From NCBI GenBank assembly GCA_003282985.1, contig QBYE01000012.1:1-37932 (forward strand): a stretch of 37,932 bases of DNA, in the 5' to 3' direction. Source of the DNA: Pelagibacteraceae bacterium AG-325-E08. Its GTDB lineage: Bacteria; Pseudomonadota; Alphaproteobacteria; Pelagibacterales; Pelagibacteraceae. Shown here one piece after another: positions 6,512-14,661 of the stretch. The notes beneath the pieces are model-generated. The model saw only the letters and a list, made by a program, of their open reading frames with translations. It had not been told where the DNA came from and searched no databases. The first letter of the stretch is position 1, and each line of letters begins with the position of its first letter. The position numbers and the translations under genes were made by a program.

Positions 6512-7903
6512 ATGACAAAAAATAAAAACAACCAGGCAATATGGGGTACAAGAATTAAAGATAATACTTCTAATCTTTTTCAAAAAATTGGGAGCTCTAT
6601 AAACATTGATAAAAGACTTTATAGGGAAGATATAGCTGTATCCATTGCTCATGTAGAAATGTTGTTTAAACAAAAAATTATAACTTTTAAAATTAAAAAT
6701 AAAATTATTTATGGACTTAATAAAATAGAAAAAGAAATATCAAAAAATAAATTAGAATTTAATAAAAAATATGAAGATATTCATATGAATATTGAAAAAA
6801 GACTTTTTCAAATCATTGGTGATGAAGCGGGTTATGTGCACACGGCCCGATCGAGAAATGATCAAGTTATAGCTGACTTAAAAATATGGATTAAATCTGC
6901 TAATAAAGAAATAAACTTAAAATTGAATTCATTAATCACAACTTCGCTTAAGTTAGCTGAAAAAAATATTTTCACTATAATGCCAGGTTTTACACATCTC
7001 AAGAATGCACAAGCAATTTCTTTTGCACATTACCTTATGGCATATGTCGAAATGTTTGACCGTGATAAAAAAAGATTTAATAACAATCTAGATAATTTAA
7101 ATGAAAATCCTCTAGGGGTGGCTGCACTTACCGGAACTTCTTTTGATATTGACAGATACTATACTACAAAAAAATTAGGATTTAATAAACCAACTAATAA
7201 TTCAATTGACACTGTTTCTGACAGAGATTTTGTTTTAGATTTTCTTTACAGTGTGTCAGTTTGTTCAATGCATATTTCTAGAATTGCTGAGGAACTTATT
7301 ATTTGGAATTCTGATGCTTACGACTTAGTAAATTTATCAGACAAAGTTGTTACTGGCTCATCAATAATGCCTCAAAAAAAAAATCCAGATCTTTTAGAAT
7401 TCTTGAGAGGAAAATCAGGTAGTACTTATGGAAATTTATTTTCTATGTTAACAATTTTGAAAGGATTACCATTATCATATTTTAAAGATCTTCAAGATGA
7501 TAAAGAAATAGTTTTTAAATCCTATGATACTTTAATTGGTTGCTTAAAAATTTTTGAGGAAGTTATAAAGAACTTAAGACCAAACAAAGAAAAAATGCTT
7601 AAACTTGCAAATAAAGGTTACATTACAGCGACAGACTTAGCGGATTATCTTGTTAGAAATCACTCCATGTCTTTTAGAAAAGCTTATCAAAAGACAGCGG
7701 GAATAGTAAATCTAGCAGAAAAAAAGAAAAAAAATCTTAATGAATTAAGTTTAGAAGAAATGAAGAAAATTGTACCAGAACTACAAGGTGATGTTTTAAG
7801 AGTGTTTGATTTAAAGAATTCTGTTAATTCTAAAAGATCTTATGGAGGAACATCTTTTGATAATATTAAAAAAATGATAATGAAGTATAAAAAAACTAAA
7901 TGA
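6512..7903 (+). CDS. argH: Argininosuccinate lyase
   Basis: Splits argininosuccinate to arginine and fumarate, the last step of arginine synthesis. The 463-residue protein carries the fumarase/aspartase superfamily signature GSSIMPQKKNPD at about residues 285-296, the flexible catalytic loop. Also seen are HTARSRNDQV near residue 110 and PGFTHLKNAQ near 160, which hold substrate-binding and catalytic residues. The N-terminal WGTR is a variant of the more common WGGR. The stop overlaps the lptM start (ATGA), so the genes form one operon with lysA. Confidence 0.95.
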   Translation: MTKNKNNQAIWGTRIKDNTSNLFQKIGSSINIDKRLYREDIAVSIAHVEMLFKQKIITFKIKNKIIYGLNKIEKEISKNKLEFNKKYEDIHMNIEKRLFQIIGDEAGYVHTARSRNDQVIADLKIWIKSANKEINLKLNSLITTSLKLAEKNIFTIMPGFTHLKNAQAISFAHYLMAYVEMFDRDKKRFNNNLDNLNENPLGVAALTGTSFDIDRYYTTKKLGFNKPTNNSIDTVSDRDFVLDFLYSVSVCSMHISRIAEELIIWNSDAYDLVNLSDKVVTGSSIMPQKKNPDLLEFLRGKSGSTYGNLFSMLTILKGLPLSYFKDLQDDKEIVFKSYDTLIGCLKIFEEVIKNLRPNKEKMLKLANKGYITATDLADYLVRNHSMSFRKAYQKTAGIVNLAEKKKKNLNELSLEEMKKIVPELQGDVLRVFDLKNSVNSKRSYGGTSFDNIKKMIMKYKKTK

Positions 7904-8031
7904 TTAAAAAAATTTTTTTCTTTTTAGCTATTTGTTGTTTAATAGTTTCGTGTGGAAAAAAAGGGGACCCTATATACAAAGATCCTGAAAAAAAAACTGA
8001 TCTACAAATAGTTCTTAAGGATAAAGTATAA
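7900..8031 (+). CDS. lptM: LptM-like small outer-membrane lipoprotein
   Basis: A 43-residue gene, easy to miss. A Lys-rich start and hydrophobic stretch MIKKIFFFLAICC lead to the lipobox IVSC at residues 15-18, then GKKGDPIYKDPE, which matches the CGxKGPL-x-x-P pattern of LptM (YifL/LppL). LptM assists LptD/LptE assembly for LPS transport. The position between argH and lysA is its usual place in proteobacteria. Its ATG overlaps the argH stop and its TAA overlaps the lysA ATG (TAATG), which strongly supports translation. Confidence 0.88.
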   Translation: MIKKIFFFLAICCLIVSCGKKGDPIYKDPEKKTDLQIVLKDKV

Positions 8032-9245
8032 TGAAATACATTAGTAAAAAGCTTTCAATTGAAAAAGTTGCTGTAGAAAATATTGCTAAAAGATATAAAA
8101 CTCCAACTTATTGTTATTCTTACAGACAATTAAAAGAGAATATTAAAAATTTTAAGAAAAATTTTAAATCTTTTTCTCCATTAATATGTTTTTCAGTCAA
8201 ATCTAATACAAATGTTAATTTGATTAGAGAAATTAGCAAATTCGGTCTCGGGGCAGATGTTGTATCGATGGGTGAATTAATGATAGCCATTAAAGCAGGC
8301 ATAAAGCCCAAAAAAATTGTTTTTTCTGGAGTGGGGAAAACATCAAATGAAATAGGCTATGCAATTGATAAAAATATACTATTAATAAATGCTGAATCTG
8401 AAAGTGAAATTAAAGAAATTGAAAGAATAGCAAAATCAAAAAAGAAAAAAGTTCATGTTGGTATAAGATTAAATCCTAATACAGACGCAAAAACTTTAAA
8501 ACAAATTTCAACTGGAAAAAAAGAAAATAAATTTGGTGTTAATGAAAAAACTTTTTGTGAGCTAGTTAGATATTGTAAAGGCTCTAAAAATATAATCCTT
8601 AAATGTTTAAGTGTCCATATTGGAAGTCAAATTTTAGATCATAGACCGTATGAAAAAATGCTTAGAATACTTGTTAAAATTATAAATAAAGTTAATCATA
8701 AATTTGAATTTATAGATCTAGGTGGAGGAATGGGAATTTCTTATAATAATAATGATAAAAAACTAAATTACAAAAGATACAATAATGCTATTAAAAAATT
8801 TTTAAAAAATAATAAATCTAAAATTATATTTGAACCCGGTAGATCAATTATAGGTGATACTGGCACTCTAGTTTCAAAAGTAATTTACATAAAAAAAAGT
8901 GGGAGAAAAAATTTTGTCATTATTAATACTGCTATGAATGATTTTATGAGACCAGCATTATATGGTGCTTCACATAAGATGTTACCTTCTGTTAAAAAAA
9001 ATACAACTTCAAAAAAAACTTATGAGGTTGTAGGGCCAATTTGTGAGAGTACTGATAAATTTACTACTTTAAAAAATTTTCAAGAACTTGAAGAAAATGA
9101 TTTTATAGTTATCTGTGATGTTGGAGCATATGGAATGTCTTTGAGCTCAAATTATAATGTAAGACCTAAACCAATAGAGTTATTAATAAAAGGATCAAAA
9201 ATTAAAATAATTAGAAAAAGACAAAAGCACAAAGACTTGATGTAG
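8031..9245 (+). CDS. lysA: Diaminopimelate decarboxylase
   Basis: Makes L-lysine from meso-diaminopimelate using pyridoxal phosphate. The 404-residue fold type III enzyme shows the PLP lysine in CFSVKSNTN at about residue 59, HIGSQ near 198, the glycine loop LGGGMGI near 232, FEPGRSI near 278, the active-site CESTDKF near 345 and GAYGMSLSSNYN near 373. The start is fixed by the TAATG overlap with lptM. The dapF gene that often follows is not here; a PlsC acyltransferase follows instead. Confidence 0.95.
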   Translation: MKYISKKLSIEKVAVENIAKRYKTPTYCYSYRQLKENIKNFKKNFKSFSPLICFSVKSNTNVNLIREISKFGLGADVVSMGELMIAIKAGIKPKKIVFSGVGKTSNEIGYAIDKNILLINAESESEIKEIERIAKSKKKKVHVGIRLNPNTDAKTLKQISTGKKENKFGVNEKTFCELVRYCKGSKNIILKCLSVHIGSQILDHRPYEKMLRILVKIINKVNHKFEFIDLGGGMGISYNNNDKKLNYKRYNNAIKKFLKNNKSKIIFEPGRSIIGDTGTLVSKVIYIKKSGRKNFVIINTAMNDFMRPALYGASHKMLPSVKKNTTSKKTYEVVGPICESTDKFTTLKNFQELEENDFIVICDVGAYGMSLSSNYNVRPKPIELLIKGSKIKIIRKRQKHKDLM

Positions 9246-9257
9246 CTTTTGACAAAA

Positions 9258-9959
9258 ATGATTAGAAATATAATTTTTTCAATTTTCTTTTTCTTAGGAA
9301 TAATAATTATTTCACTAATTTTTTTACCTGCATTTTTTCTACCAAAAAAAATAGTGCTAATTGGTGGGAGGTTGATGGGGTATTGGACCAGTTTTTGCTT
9401 AAAAGTTTTTTTATCTACCAAAATTACTATTAAAGGTAAAGAAAATATGATTACGAATGAGAAATTTTTTATAGCAGCTTCTCATCAATCTATGTTTGAA
9501 ACCTTTTATTTACAAACTATTTTTAATTCACCAATATTTATTTTGAAAAAGGAATTGCTCCGTATACCTATATTTGGGTGGTATTTAAAAAAAATTGGAT
9601 CAATTTCTATTCAAAGAGATAAGATCACTAAAGATAATTTAGGATTCTTTGAAGATATATCAAAAAAAATTTCAAATTCAAATCAACCACTTATAATATT
9701 CCCACAAGGAACAAGAGTATTACCAGATGAAAGACCGCCTTTTAAGAAAGGTGCTTCAAGAATTTATGAAGAATTAAAAATTACTTGCCAACCTGTTGCT
9801 ATTAATTCTGGTTACGTTTGGCCCAAAAAAGGTTTAAAAAATTCAAACAAAAATATAACTATTTCAATCTTAAAACCTATAGAGCCCAAGTATTCTAGAG
9901 AAGAATTTATGAAAATTTTAGAAAATAATATCTATTCAGAATTAGATTTATTAAATTAA
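9258..9959 (+). CDS. plsC: 1-acyl-sn-glycerol-3-phosphate acyltransferase (PlsC family)
   Basis: Adds the second acyl chain to lysophosphatidate at the inner membrane. The 233-residue protein has an N-terminal membrane helix, then motif I as ASHQSMFET (the usual HX4D aspartate is Glu here), motif II region GSISIQRD near residue 115, and motif III FPQGTRVLPDE near residue 150. I prefer the ATG at 9258 over a TTG at 9249 that lies three codons upstream; neither has a clear ribosome site. The stop overlaps the convergent dnaN stop by 4 bases. Confidence 0.85.
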   Translation: MIRNIIFSIFFFLGIIIISLIFLPAFFLPKKIVLIGGRLMGYWTSFCLKVFLSTKITIKGKENMITNEKFFIAASHQSMFETFYLQTIFNSPIFILKKELLRIPIFGWYLKKIGSISIQRDKITKDNLGFFEDISKKISNSNQPLIIFPQGTRVLPDERPPFKKGASRIYEELKITCQPVAINSGYVWPKKGLKNSNKNITISILKPIEPKYSREEFMKILENNIYSELDLLN

Positions 9960-11068
9960 CCCTTCATTGGCATTACTACAAAAATGCTATCAAAGTCACC
10001 AGGATCCTTTATTAATACTGGAGATCCAGTGTCATTAAAAAATAACTCTATTTTACTTCCATCAAGTTGAGATGCTACATCTAACAGATACCTTGAATTA
10101 AAACTGATTTCTAACTCGTTATCAAATTGTACGGAAAGTAATTCTTTTCCATCACCACTATTAGTATTATTTACAGACAAGTTTAAAGTGTCTTTAGCTA
10201 AATTAAACTTTACACCATCCTTTTTATCAAGCGATACAGAAGCAACTCGATCAACAGAGTCTAAAAAAAGCTTAAGGTCTATTTCTAATTTTTTTTGATT
10301 ATTTTTTGGTATTACCTGAATATAATTTGGAAACTTTCCATCAATTAATTTTGAAATCAAAATACTATTATTTAATTCAAACTTTATTTTAGATTTAATA
10401 TTTGAAATTTTTACATCCCCTTCATAATTTTCTAATAATGAACATAATTGAAAAATAGTTTTCTTTGGCAGTATAATAGGATCAAAGTCTATTTTTTGAT
10501 CTAATCTTATCTTTGATATAGACATCCTGTGACTGTCTGTGGCAACAGCTGTAAGATAATTTTTATTCTCAAATTCTGTTTGATGAAAATAGATCCCACT
10601 TAAATAATGTCTTGTTTCGTCATTTGAAACGGAAAACTTACACTTATTTAACAATTTTAAAAGGCTTTTTGATTTTATTGAGAATTCATTTTGATTAAAG
10701 TTTTCATCTGTTAATGGAAATTCTGAAGCACTTATGCAGTTGAGATTAAAAACAGATTTTTCAGACTCTAGATGTAATTTACTTATATCTGTTAAAGTTA
10801 AATTTATTTTTTTTCCAGAAGAAAATTTCCTTACAATATCGTACATAATTGCTGATGTTGTTGTGATTTTACCTTCTTCCAAAACTTCGACGTTATCTAT
10901 TTGATGTATAAAAATTAAATCTAAATCAGTTGCTGTAATAGTAAGTTTTGATTTTTCTGCATTTAACAAAATATTTGACAATATTGGAAGAGTGCTTCTT
11001 TTTTCTATCACTCCTTGACAATAATTTAGTGCTTGTTGTAAATCTTGCTGGTTAAGGTTAAATTTCAT
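9956..11068 (-). CDS. dnaN: DNA polymerase III beta sliding clamp
   Basis: Ring-shaped processivity factor that tethers the polymerase to DNA. At 370 residues it has the normal length for three clamp domains. Recognised by the N-terminus MKFNLNQQDLQQALNYCQGV and RSTLPILSNILL, by YLSGIYFH and ATDSHRMS in the middle domain, and by the C-terminal end SPVLIKDP with FVVMPMKG. It starts inside dnaA (11-base overlap), so the two are translated from one message. Its end overlaps plsC on the other strand. Confidence 0.95.
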   Translation of the reverse strand: MKFNLNQQDLQQALNYCQGVIEKRSTLPILSNILLNAEKSKLTITATDLDLIFIHQIDNVEVLEEGKITTTSAIMYDIVRKFSSGKKINLTLTDISKLHLESEKSVFNLNCISASEFPLTDENFNQNEFSIKSKSLLKLLNKCKFSVSNDETRHYLSGIYFHQTEFENKNYLTAVATDSHRMSISKIRLDQKIDFDPIILPKKTIFQLCSLLENYEGDVKISNIKSKIKFELNNSILISKLIDGKFPNYIQVIPKNNQKKLEIDLKLFLDSVDRVASVSLDKKDGVKFNLAKDTLNLSVNNTNSGDGKELLSVQFDNELEISFNSRYLLDVASQLDGSKIELFFNDTGSPVLIKDPGDFDSIFVVMPMKG

Positions 11069-12506
11069 TTTCTGCGTTATTATACAATATTTGATTTTTA
11101 AGTTTGTTTATATTGTCAACTATATCTTGATCTTTAATTTTTAATTTTTCAATAGTTTTAACAGAATGTATTATGGTTGTATGATCTCTGTTTGAGAACT
11201 CTCTACCAATTTCAGGCAAAGATTTTGAAGTTAAGATTTTTGTTAAATAGATAGCTGTCTGTCTTGGTCTCACTAAATATCTTGATCTTCTTGAAGATAA
11301 CATTTCATTTTTACTGATCTTAAAAAATTTACATACAGCTGTTTGAATTTGATCAATGGTTACCTTATTCTCATATAAATTTAGTAGATCTTTCAGTACC
11401 ACTTTAGTTTCAGCAAGATTTGGTAATTTTTTATAAATTCTTGAAAATGATACTACTCGATTAATTGCTCCAACTAGTTCTCTTACACTGCTTGTTATTT
11501 CTGAACTTATAAAATCGATAATTTCTTGGGATATTTCAAATTGTTCAGCGTATAAACTATTTAAATCTTTAATTTTATTTTCAACAATTTTTTTTCTCAG
11601 TTCATAATCTGGTTTTTGAATATCAACAACTAATCCCCCTGAAAATCTAGATTTAATTCTTTCTTGTATTCTTGATAATTTATTTGGAGATCTATCTGCA
11701 GAAACAATAATTTGAGATCCCTTATCTAATAAAGCATTAAAAGTATGAAAGAATTCTTCTTGCATTGCCTCTTTACCATTCATAAATTGGATATCATCTA
11801 TTAATAAAATGTCAGTATTTCTAAAATACTCTTTAAATTTAACCATATCATTTGATTTAATAGATTTAACAAATTGATACATAAAACGCTCTGCTGAAAT
11901 GAACATCACTTTATTATCTTTTCTTAATTCTAGGCCTATTGAATTTAAAAGATGCGTCTTACCCATCCCAACACCACCATAAATATAGAGTGGGTTATAA
12001 TGGGAAATATTTTCTGAAACTTTTACCGAAGCTTGATAAGCAAGATTGTTACTCGATCCAGTAATAAAATTTTCAAATTTTTTATTTGGATCTATGCGAT
12101 TATATTGAAGATATGAGTCTTTTATAAAAGATACATTTTCTTTACTTTCTAAAGGATTAGTATTTTGATTATTGCTAATATTGTCATTGTTTTTTTCAAC
12201 AATTTTAAATTCAATTCGAATTATATCTTTTTTATGATCTTTGATAATTTTTAAAATTTGGTCTAAGTATCTTGAAGTAATCCAATCACGGATAAATCTA
12301 GTAGGAACAGATAACAGTACATAATTATTTATTTCTTCCTCAAAACTTATTTTTTTAAGCCAACTTTCATAGATATCAGCCCCTAATTTATTTTTCATTT
12401 CTGCCTGGACTGTTAACCAATCAAAAGTTTCTACTTTCGAATTGCTTAAATTTTTATTTATGTAAGAACTGTTCATATTTATTGGGGAGACTCCAGTTAG
12501 AACCAT
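11058..12506 (-). CDS. dnaA: Chromosomal replication initiator DnaA
   Basis: The AAA+ initiator that opens the origin. Domain I begins near WLTVQAEMKNKLG, with a variable linker of about 60 residues. The AAA+ core has Walker A YGGVGMGKTHLLNS near residue 178, Walker B ILLIDDIQF near 234 and the arginine-bearing sensor stretch RIKSRFSGG. Domain IV holds the DnaA-box reader VRPRQTAIYLTKILT and NRDHTTIIHSV. I keep the first ATG (12506); a second Met ten codons later is also possible, and neither has a good ribosome site. No convincing DnaA boxes are seen in the upstream gap, so an origin here is not supported. Confidence 0.95.
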   Translation of the reverse strand: MVLTGVSPINMNSSYINKNLSNSKVETFDWLTVQAEMKNKLGADIYESWLKKISFEEEINNYVLLSVPTRFIRDWITSRYLDQILKIIKDHKKDIIRIEFKIVEKNNDNISNNQNTNPLESKENVSFIKDSYLQYNRIDPNKKFENFITGSSNNLAYQASVKVSENISHYNPLYIYGGVGMGKTHLLNSIGLELRKDNKVMFISAERFMYQFVKSIKSNDMVKFKEYFRNTDILLIDDIQFMNGKEAMQEEFFHTFNALLDKGSQIIVSADRSPNKLSRIQERIKSRFSGGLVVDIQKPDYELRKKIVENKIKDLNSLYAEQFEISQEIIDFISSEITSSVRELVGAINRVVSFSRIYKKLPNLAETKVVLKDLLNLYENKVTIDQIQTAVCKFFKISKNEMLSSRRSRYLVRPRQTAIYLTKILTSKSLPEIGREFSNRDHTTIIHSVKTIEKLKIKDQDIVDNINKLKNQILYNNAENEI

Positions 12507-12700
12507 AATAAGATTATTGCAACAAATTTTTTAAAAAAAAATAAAAAAAATAAAATCTAGGATTGTGTAATTTTATTTATTAAAAATATAAAATTACTTG
12601 ACAGAAAATTTATTTATAGCTTTAAGAAATAAAATTTATAATTGAATTTAATATATTTAAATATTTACTAAATCTAAATATTGTTTAACCAAGCTATCGA

Positions 12701-12742
12701 AGTATACATGAAGTGTATGCTTAAAGTTGAATCAACTTAAAG
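12701..12742. repeat. Two tandem hairpins between rpsT and dnaA
   Basis: The first dyad, AGTATACA (12701-12708) with TGTATGCT (12714-12721), has 8 pairs including one G-U and a 5-base loop. The second, CTTAAAGTTG (12720-12729) with CAACTTAAAG (12733-12742), has one mismatch and a 3-base loop. They lie 9 bases past the rpsT stop on the minus strand. They may stabilise the rpsT 3' end or act as a weak terminator or attenuator before dnaA; there is no strong U-tract. The rest of the 12507-12750 gap is AT-rich with A/T runs and nothing else I can support. Confidence 0.45.
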
Positions 12743-12750
12743 TTTATAAT

Positions 12751-13011
12751 TTAAAGTAAAGATATCTTTTTAGAGATTCTCGAAACATTTCTTGATGCGT
12801 TCTGTTTTTTGATTATACCAGATTTTGCAACTTTCATTAATTCAGAATTCAACTTAGGTAAGAACTTTACAGCTTCAGATTTATCTTTTTTTTCAATTAA
12901 AAGGTTCATTTTCTTCAAAGCATTTTTGTATCTGCTTTTTCTTGCTTTATTGACAGAAGTTTGTTTAGAAATTCTTCTTATTCTTTTGATTGCAGATTTG
13001 GTATTAGCCAT
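12751..13011 (-). CDS. rpsT: 30S ribosomal protein S20
   Basis: An 86-residue, Lys/Arg-rich helical protein that binds 16S rRNA. It starts MANTKSAIKRIRRISKQT and contains NKARKSRYKNALKKM, both typical of S20; normal length is 85-90. It lies between mutM and dnaA on the same strand, an order often seen in alphaproteobacteria. No clear ribosome site precedes the ATG. Confidence 0.95.
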   Translation of the reverse strand: MANTKSAIKRIRRISKQTSVNKARKSRYKNALKKMNLLIEKKDKSEAVKFLPKLNSELMKVAKSGIIKKQNASRNVSRISKKISLL

Positions 13012-13061
13012 ATGCGCAGGGGTATAACTTGAGAATTAATATTGGTCAATTAAATAATTGA

Positions 13062-13925
13062 TTATTTTTGACAAAAATTACAAAAAAAAGTTGATCTATT
13101 TGAAATAGTTTTTTTTCTAATAATACCTTTACATTTAGATCGCTTGCAATTTAATCCTTGTCTTTCATAAACATTAAAATCTTTTTGAAAGCTGCCCGTC
13201 TCACCATCTGTATTCTTGAAATCCTTTATACTTGAGCCTCCTTTTTTAATCGCATTTGATAGAACCTTTTTACAATTGATAATAATTTTTTTACAATCTT
13301 CTTTTTTTAATAAACGTACTTTTTTGGTAGGATTAATTTTACTCAAAAATAAAATTTCACTTGCATAAATATTACCAATACCAGATACAAAATTTTGATC
13401 TAACAAAAAATTTTTAATATTTTTTTTTTTACCCTTAAAAAATGAAAGTATATAACTTAAATTAAAATTAGAGGAAAATGGTTCTGGGCCAAGATGTTCA
13501 AATCTTTTTTTTAATAAATTTGAGTCTCTTATAATTTGTAAAAAACCAAATCTTCTTGGATCATTATAAATAATCTTTAAATCTGAAAAAATTATTTCTA
13601 TATGGTTATGCTTATTTGGTAACATTGGAGAATTATAGAAGCTAGTATTTGTTAAAAAGTTTTTTTTGTTATTGAATACTAAATGTATTGTCCCTGACAT
13701 ACCAAGATGTAATAAACAAAAACTGTTATTTGATAGAGATAGAATTAAATACTTTGAAAATCTATCTACTTTAGTTATTTCCTGGCCTCTTAAAAAATTT
13801 TCAAATTTTAAAGGAATTTTAAATCTTAAGTTTCTATTTCTTATTATTACATTTTTAACCTTTTTATATTTAATGTTTTTATCTAGCGATTGTCTTACAA
13901 TTTCTACTTCTGGTAATTCTGGCAT
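13062..13925 (-). CDS. mutM: Formamidopyrimidine-DNA glycosylase
   Basis: Removes 8-oxoguanine and formamidopyrimidines from DNA and nicks the site. The protein (287 residues) begins MPELPEVEIVRQSL, in which the processed Pro2 is the catalytic nucleophile and Glu3 assists. LHLGMSG near residue 73, NDPRRFG near 120, the LLDQNFVSGIGNIYASEILF helix-two-turn-helix near 180 and a C-terminal zinc finger (C-x4-C ... FFCNFCQK) are all present. A strand-nicking repair enzyme for oxidised bases fits with the katG/irr stress section nearby, but no shared regulation is visible. Confidence 0.95.
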   Translation of the reverse strand: MPELPEVEIVRQSLDKNIKYKKVKNVIIRNRNLRFKIPLKFENFLRGQEITKVDRFSKYLILSLSNNSFCLLHLGMSGTIHLVFNNKKNFLTNTSFYNSPMLPNKHNHIEIIFSDLKIIYNDPRRFGFLQIIRDSNLLKKRFEHLGPEPFSSNFNLSYILSFFKGKKKNIKNFLLDQNFVSGIGNIYASEILFLSKINPTKKVRLLKKEDCKKIIINCKKVLSNAIKKGGSSIKDFKNTDGETGSFQKDFNVYERQGLNCKRSKCKGIIRKKTISNRSTFFCNFCQK

Positions 13926-13956
13926 TTGATACTATATTCAATATATATTAATTATT

Positions 13957-14661
13957 ATGCAACAATATCTACAAAATAAAAAAGGATTAGTGCAAAATGT
14001 TTTTGATCAAGTTTATGATCAATACGACCTAATGAATGATTTTATGTCATTAGGGGTTCATAGATTGTGGAAAAAAGATCTGTTAAATATGATGAATCCA
14101 TCATCAAATCAAAAACTAATTGATGTGGCATGTGGAACTGGAGATATAGCTAAGCTCTTTTTGAATAATGTAAATAAAAAGTCTTATGTAACATGCGTTG
14201 ACCCAAATATCGGTATGATCAAAAAAGGCAAAGAAAAACTAAAAAAATTTAATAACTTAAACTGGGTTCTGGCTTCAGCAGAAAAACTTCCTATGGATAT
14301 AAATTCATTTGATTTTTATACTATTAGTTTTGGTTTAAGAAATACAAAAGATTTAAATAGATCTTTAAGTGAAGCATACAGAGTATTAAAACCTGGTGGA
14401 AGATATTTATGTCTGGAATTTTCAAAAATAGAAAATTCTGGATTGGACTTTGTATATAAAAAATATTCAAAAGTTATTCCTTCAATTGGAAAATTGATTG
14501 TTGGTGATAAAGAGCCTTATGAATATCTTGTGAAAAGTATTGAAAACTTTGTTAACCAAGATGAATTGATTGATTTAATGAAAAAGAATGGTTTTCAAAA
14601 TTGTACTTACAGAAACCTTTCTGGTGGAATAGTTTCTATACATAGTGGATGGAAAATTTAA
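13957..14661 (+). CDS. ubiE: Ubiquinone/menaquinone C-methyltransferase UbiE
   Basis: SAM-dependent methyltransferase of the ubiquinone ring, 234 residues. The family signature YDLMNDFMSLGVHRLWK is near residue 24, the SAM motif I LIDVACGTGDIAKLF near 58, the second signature RVLKPGGRYLCLEFS near 145 and the C-terminal NLSGGIVSIHSGWK. A TATATT box ends 7 bases before the ATG, so the message may be leaderless. The stop overlaps the ubiB start (TAATG). It is divergent from mutM. Confidence 0.95.
   Translation: MQQYLQNKKGLVQNVFDQVYDQYDLMNDFMSLGVHRLWKKDLLNMMNPSSNQKLIDVACGTGDIAKLFLNNVNKKSYVTCVDPNIGMIKKGKEKLKKFNNLNWVLASAEKLPMDINSFDFYTISFGLRNTKDLNRSLSEAYRVLKPGGRYLCLEFSKIENSGLDFVYKKYSKVIPSIGKLIVGDKEPYEYLVKSIENFVNQDELIDLMKKNGFQNCTYRNLSGGIVSIHSGWKI

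Noticed and set aside
12598-12626. Plus-strand TTGACA suggesting a promoter
   Set aside because: No good -10 lies at 16-18 bases and no plus-strand gene follows; the hexamer is expected by chance.
12507-12750. Possible replication origin upstream of dnaA
   Set aside because: The gap is AT-rich, but I found no TTATNCACA-like DnaA box with fewer than three mismatches and no box cluster; alphaproteobacterial origins are often away from dnaA.
14649-14661. Earlier ubiB start at 14649
   Set aside because: It lies inside ubiE; the ATG at 14661 overlapping the ubiE stop (TAATG) matches the coupling seen elsewhere in the window.
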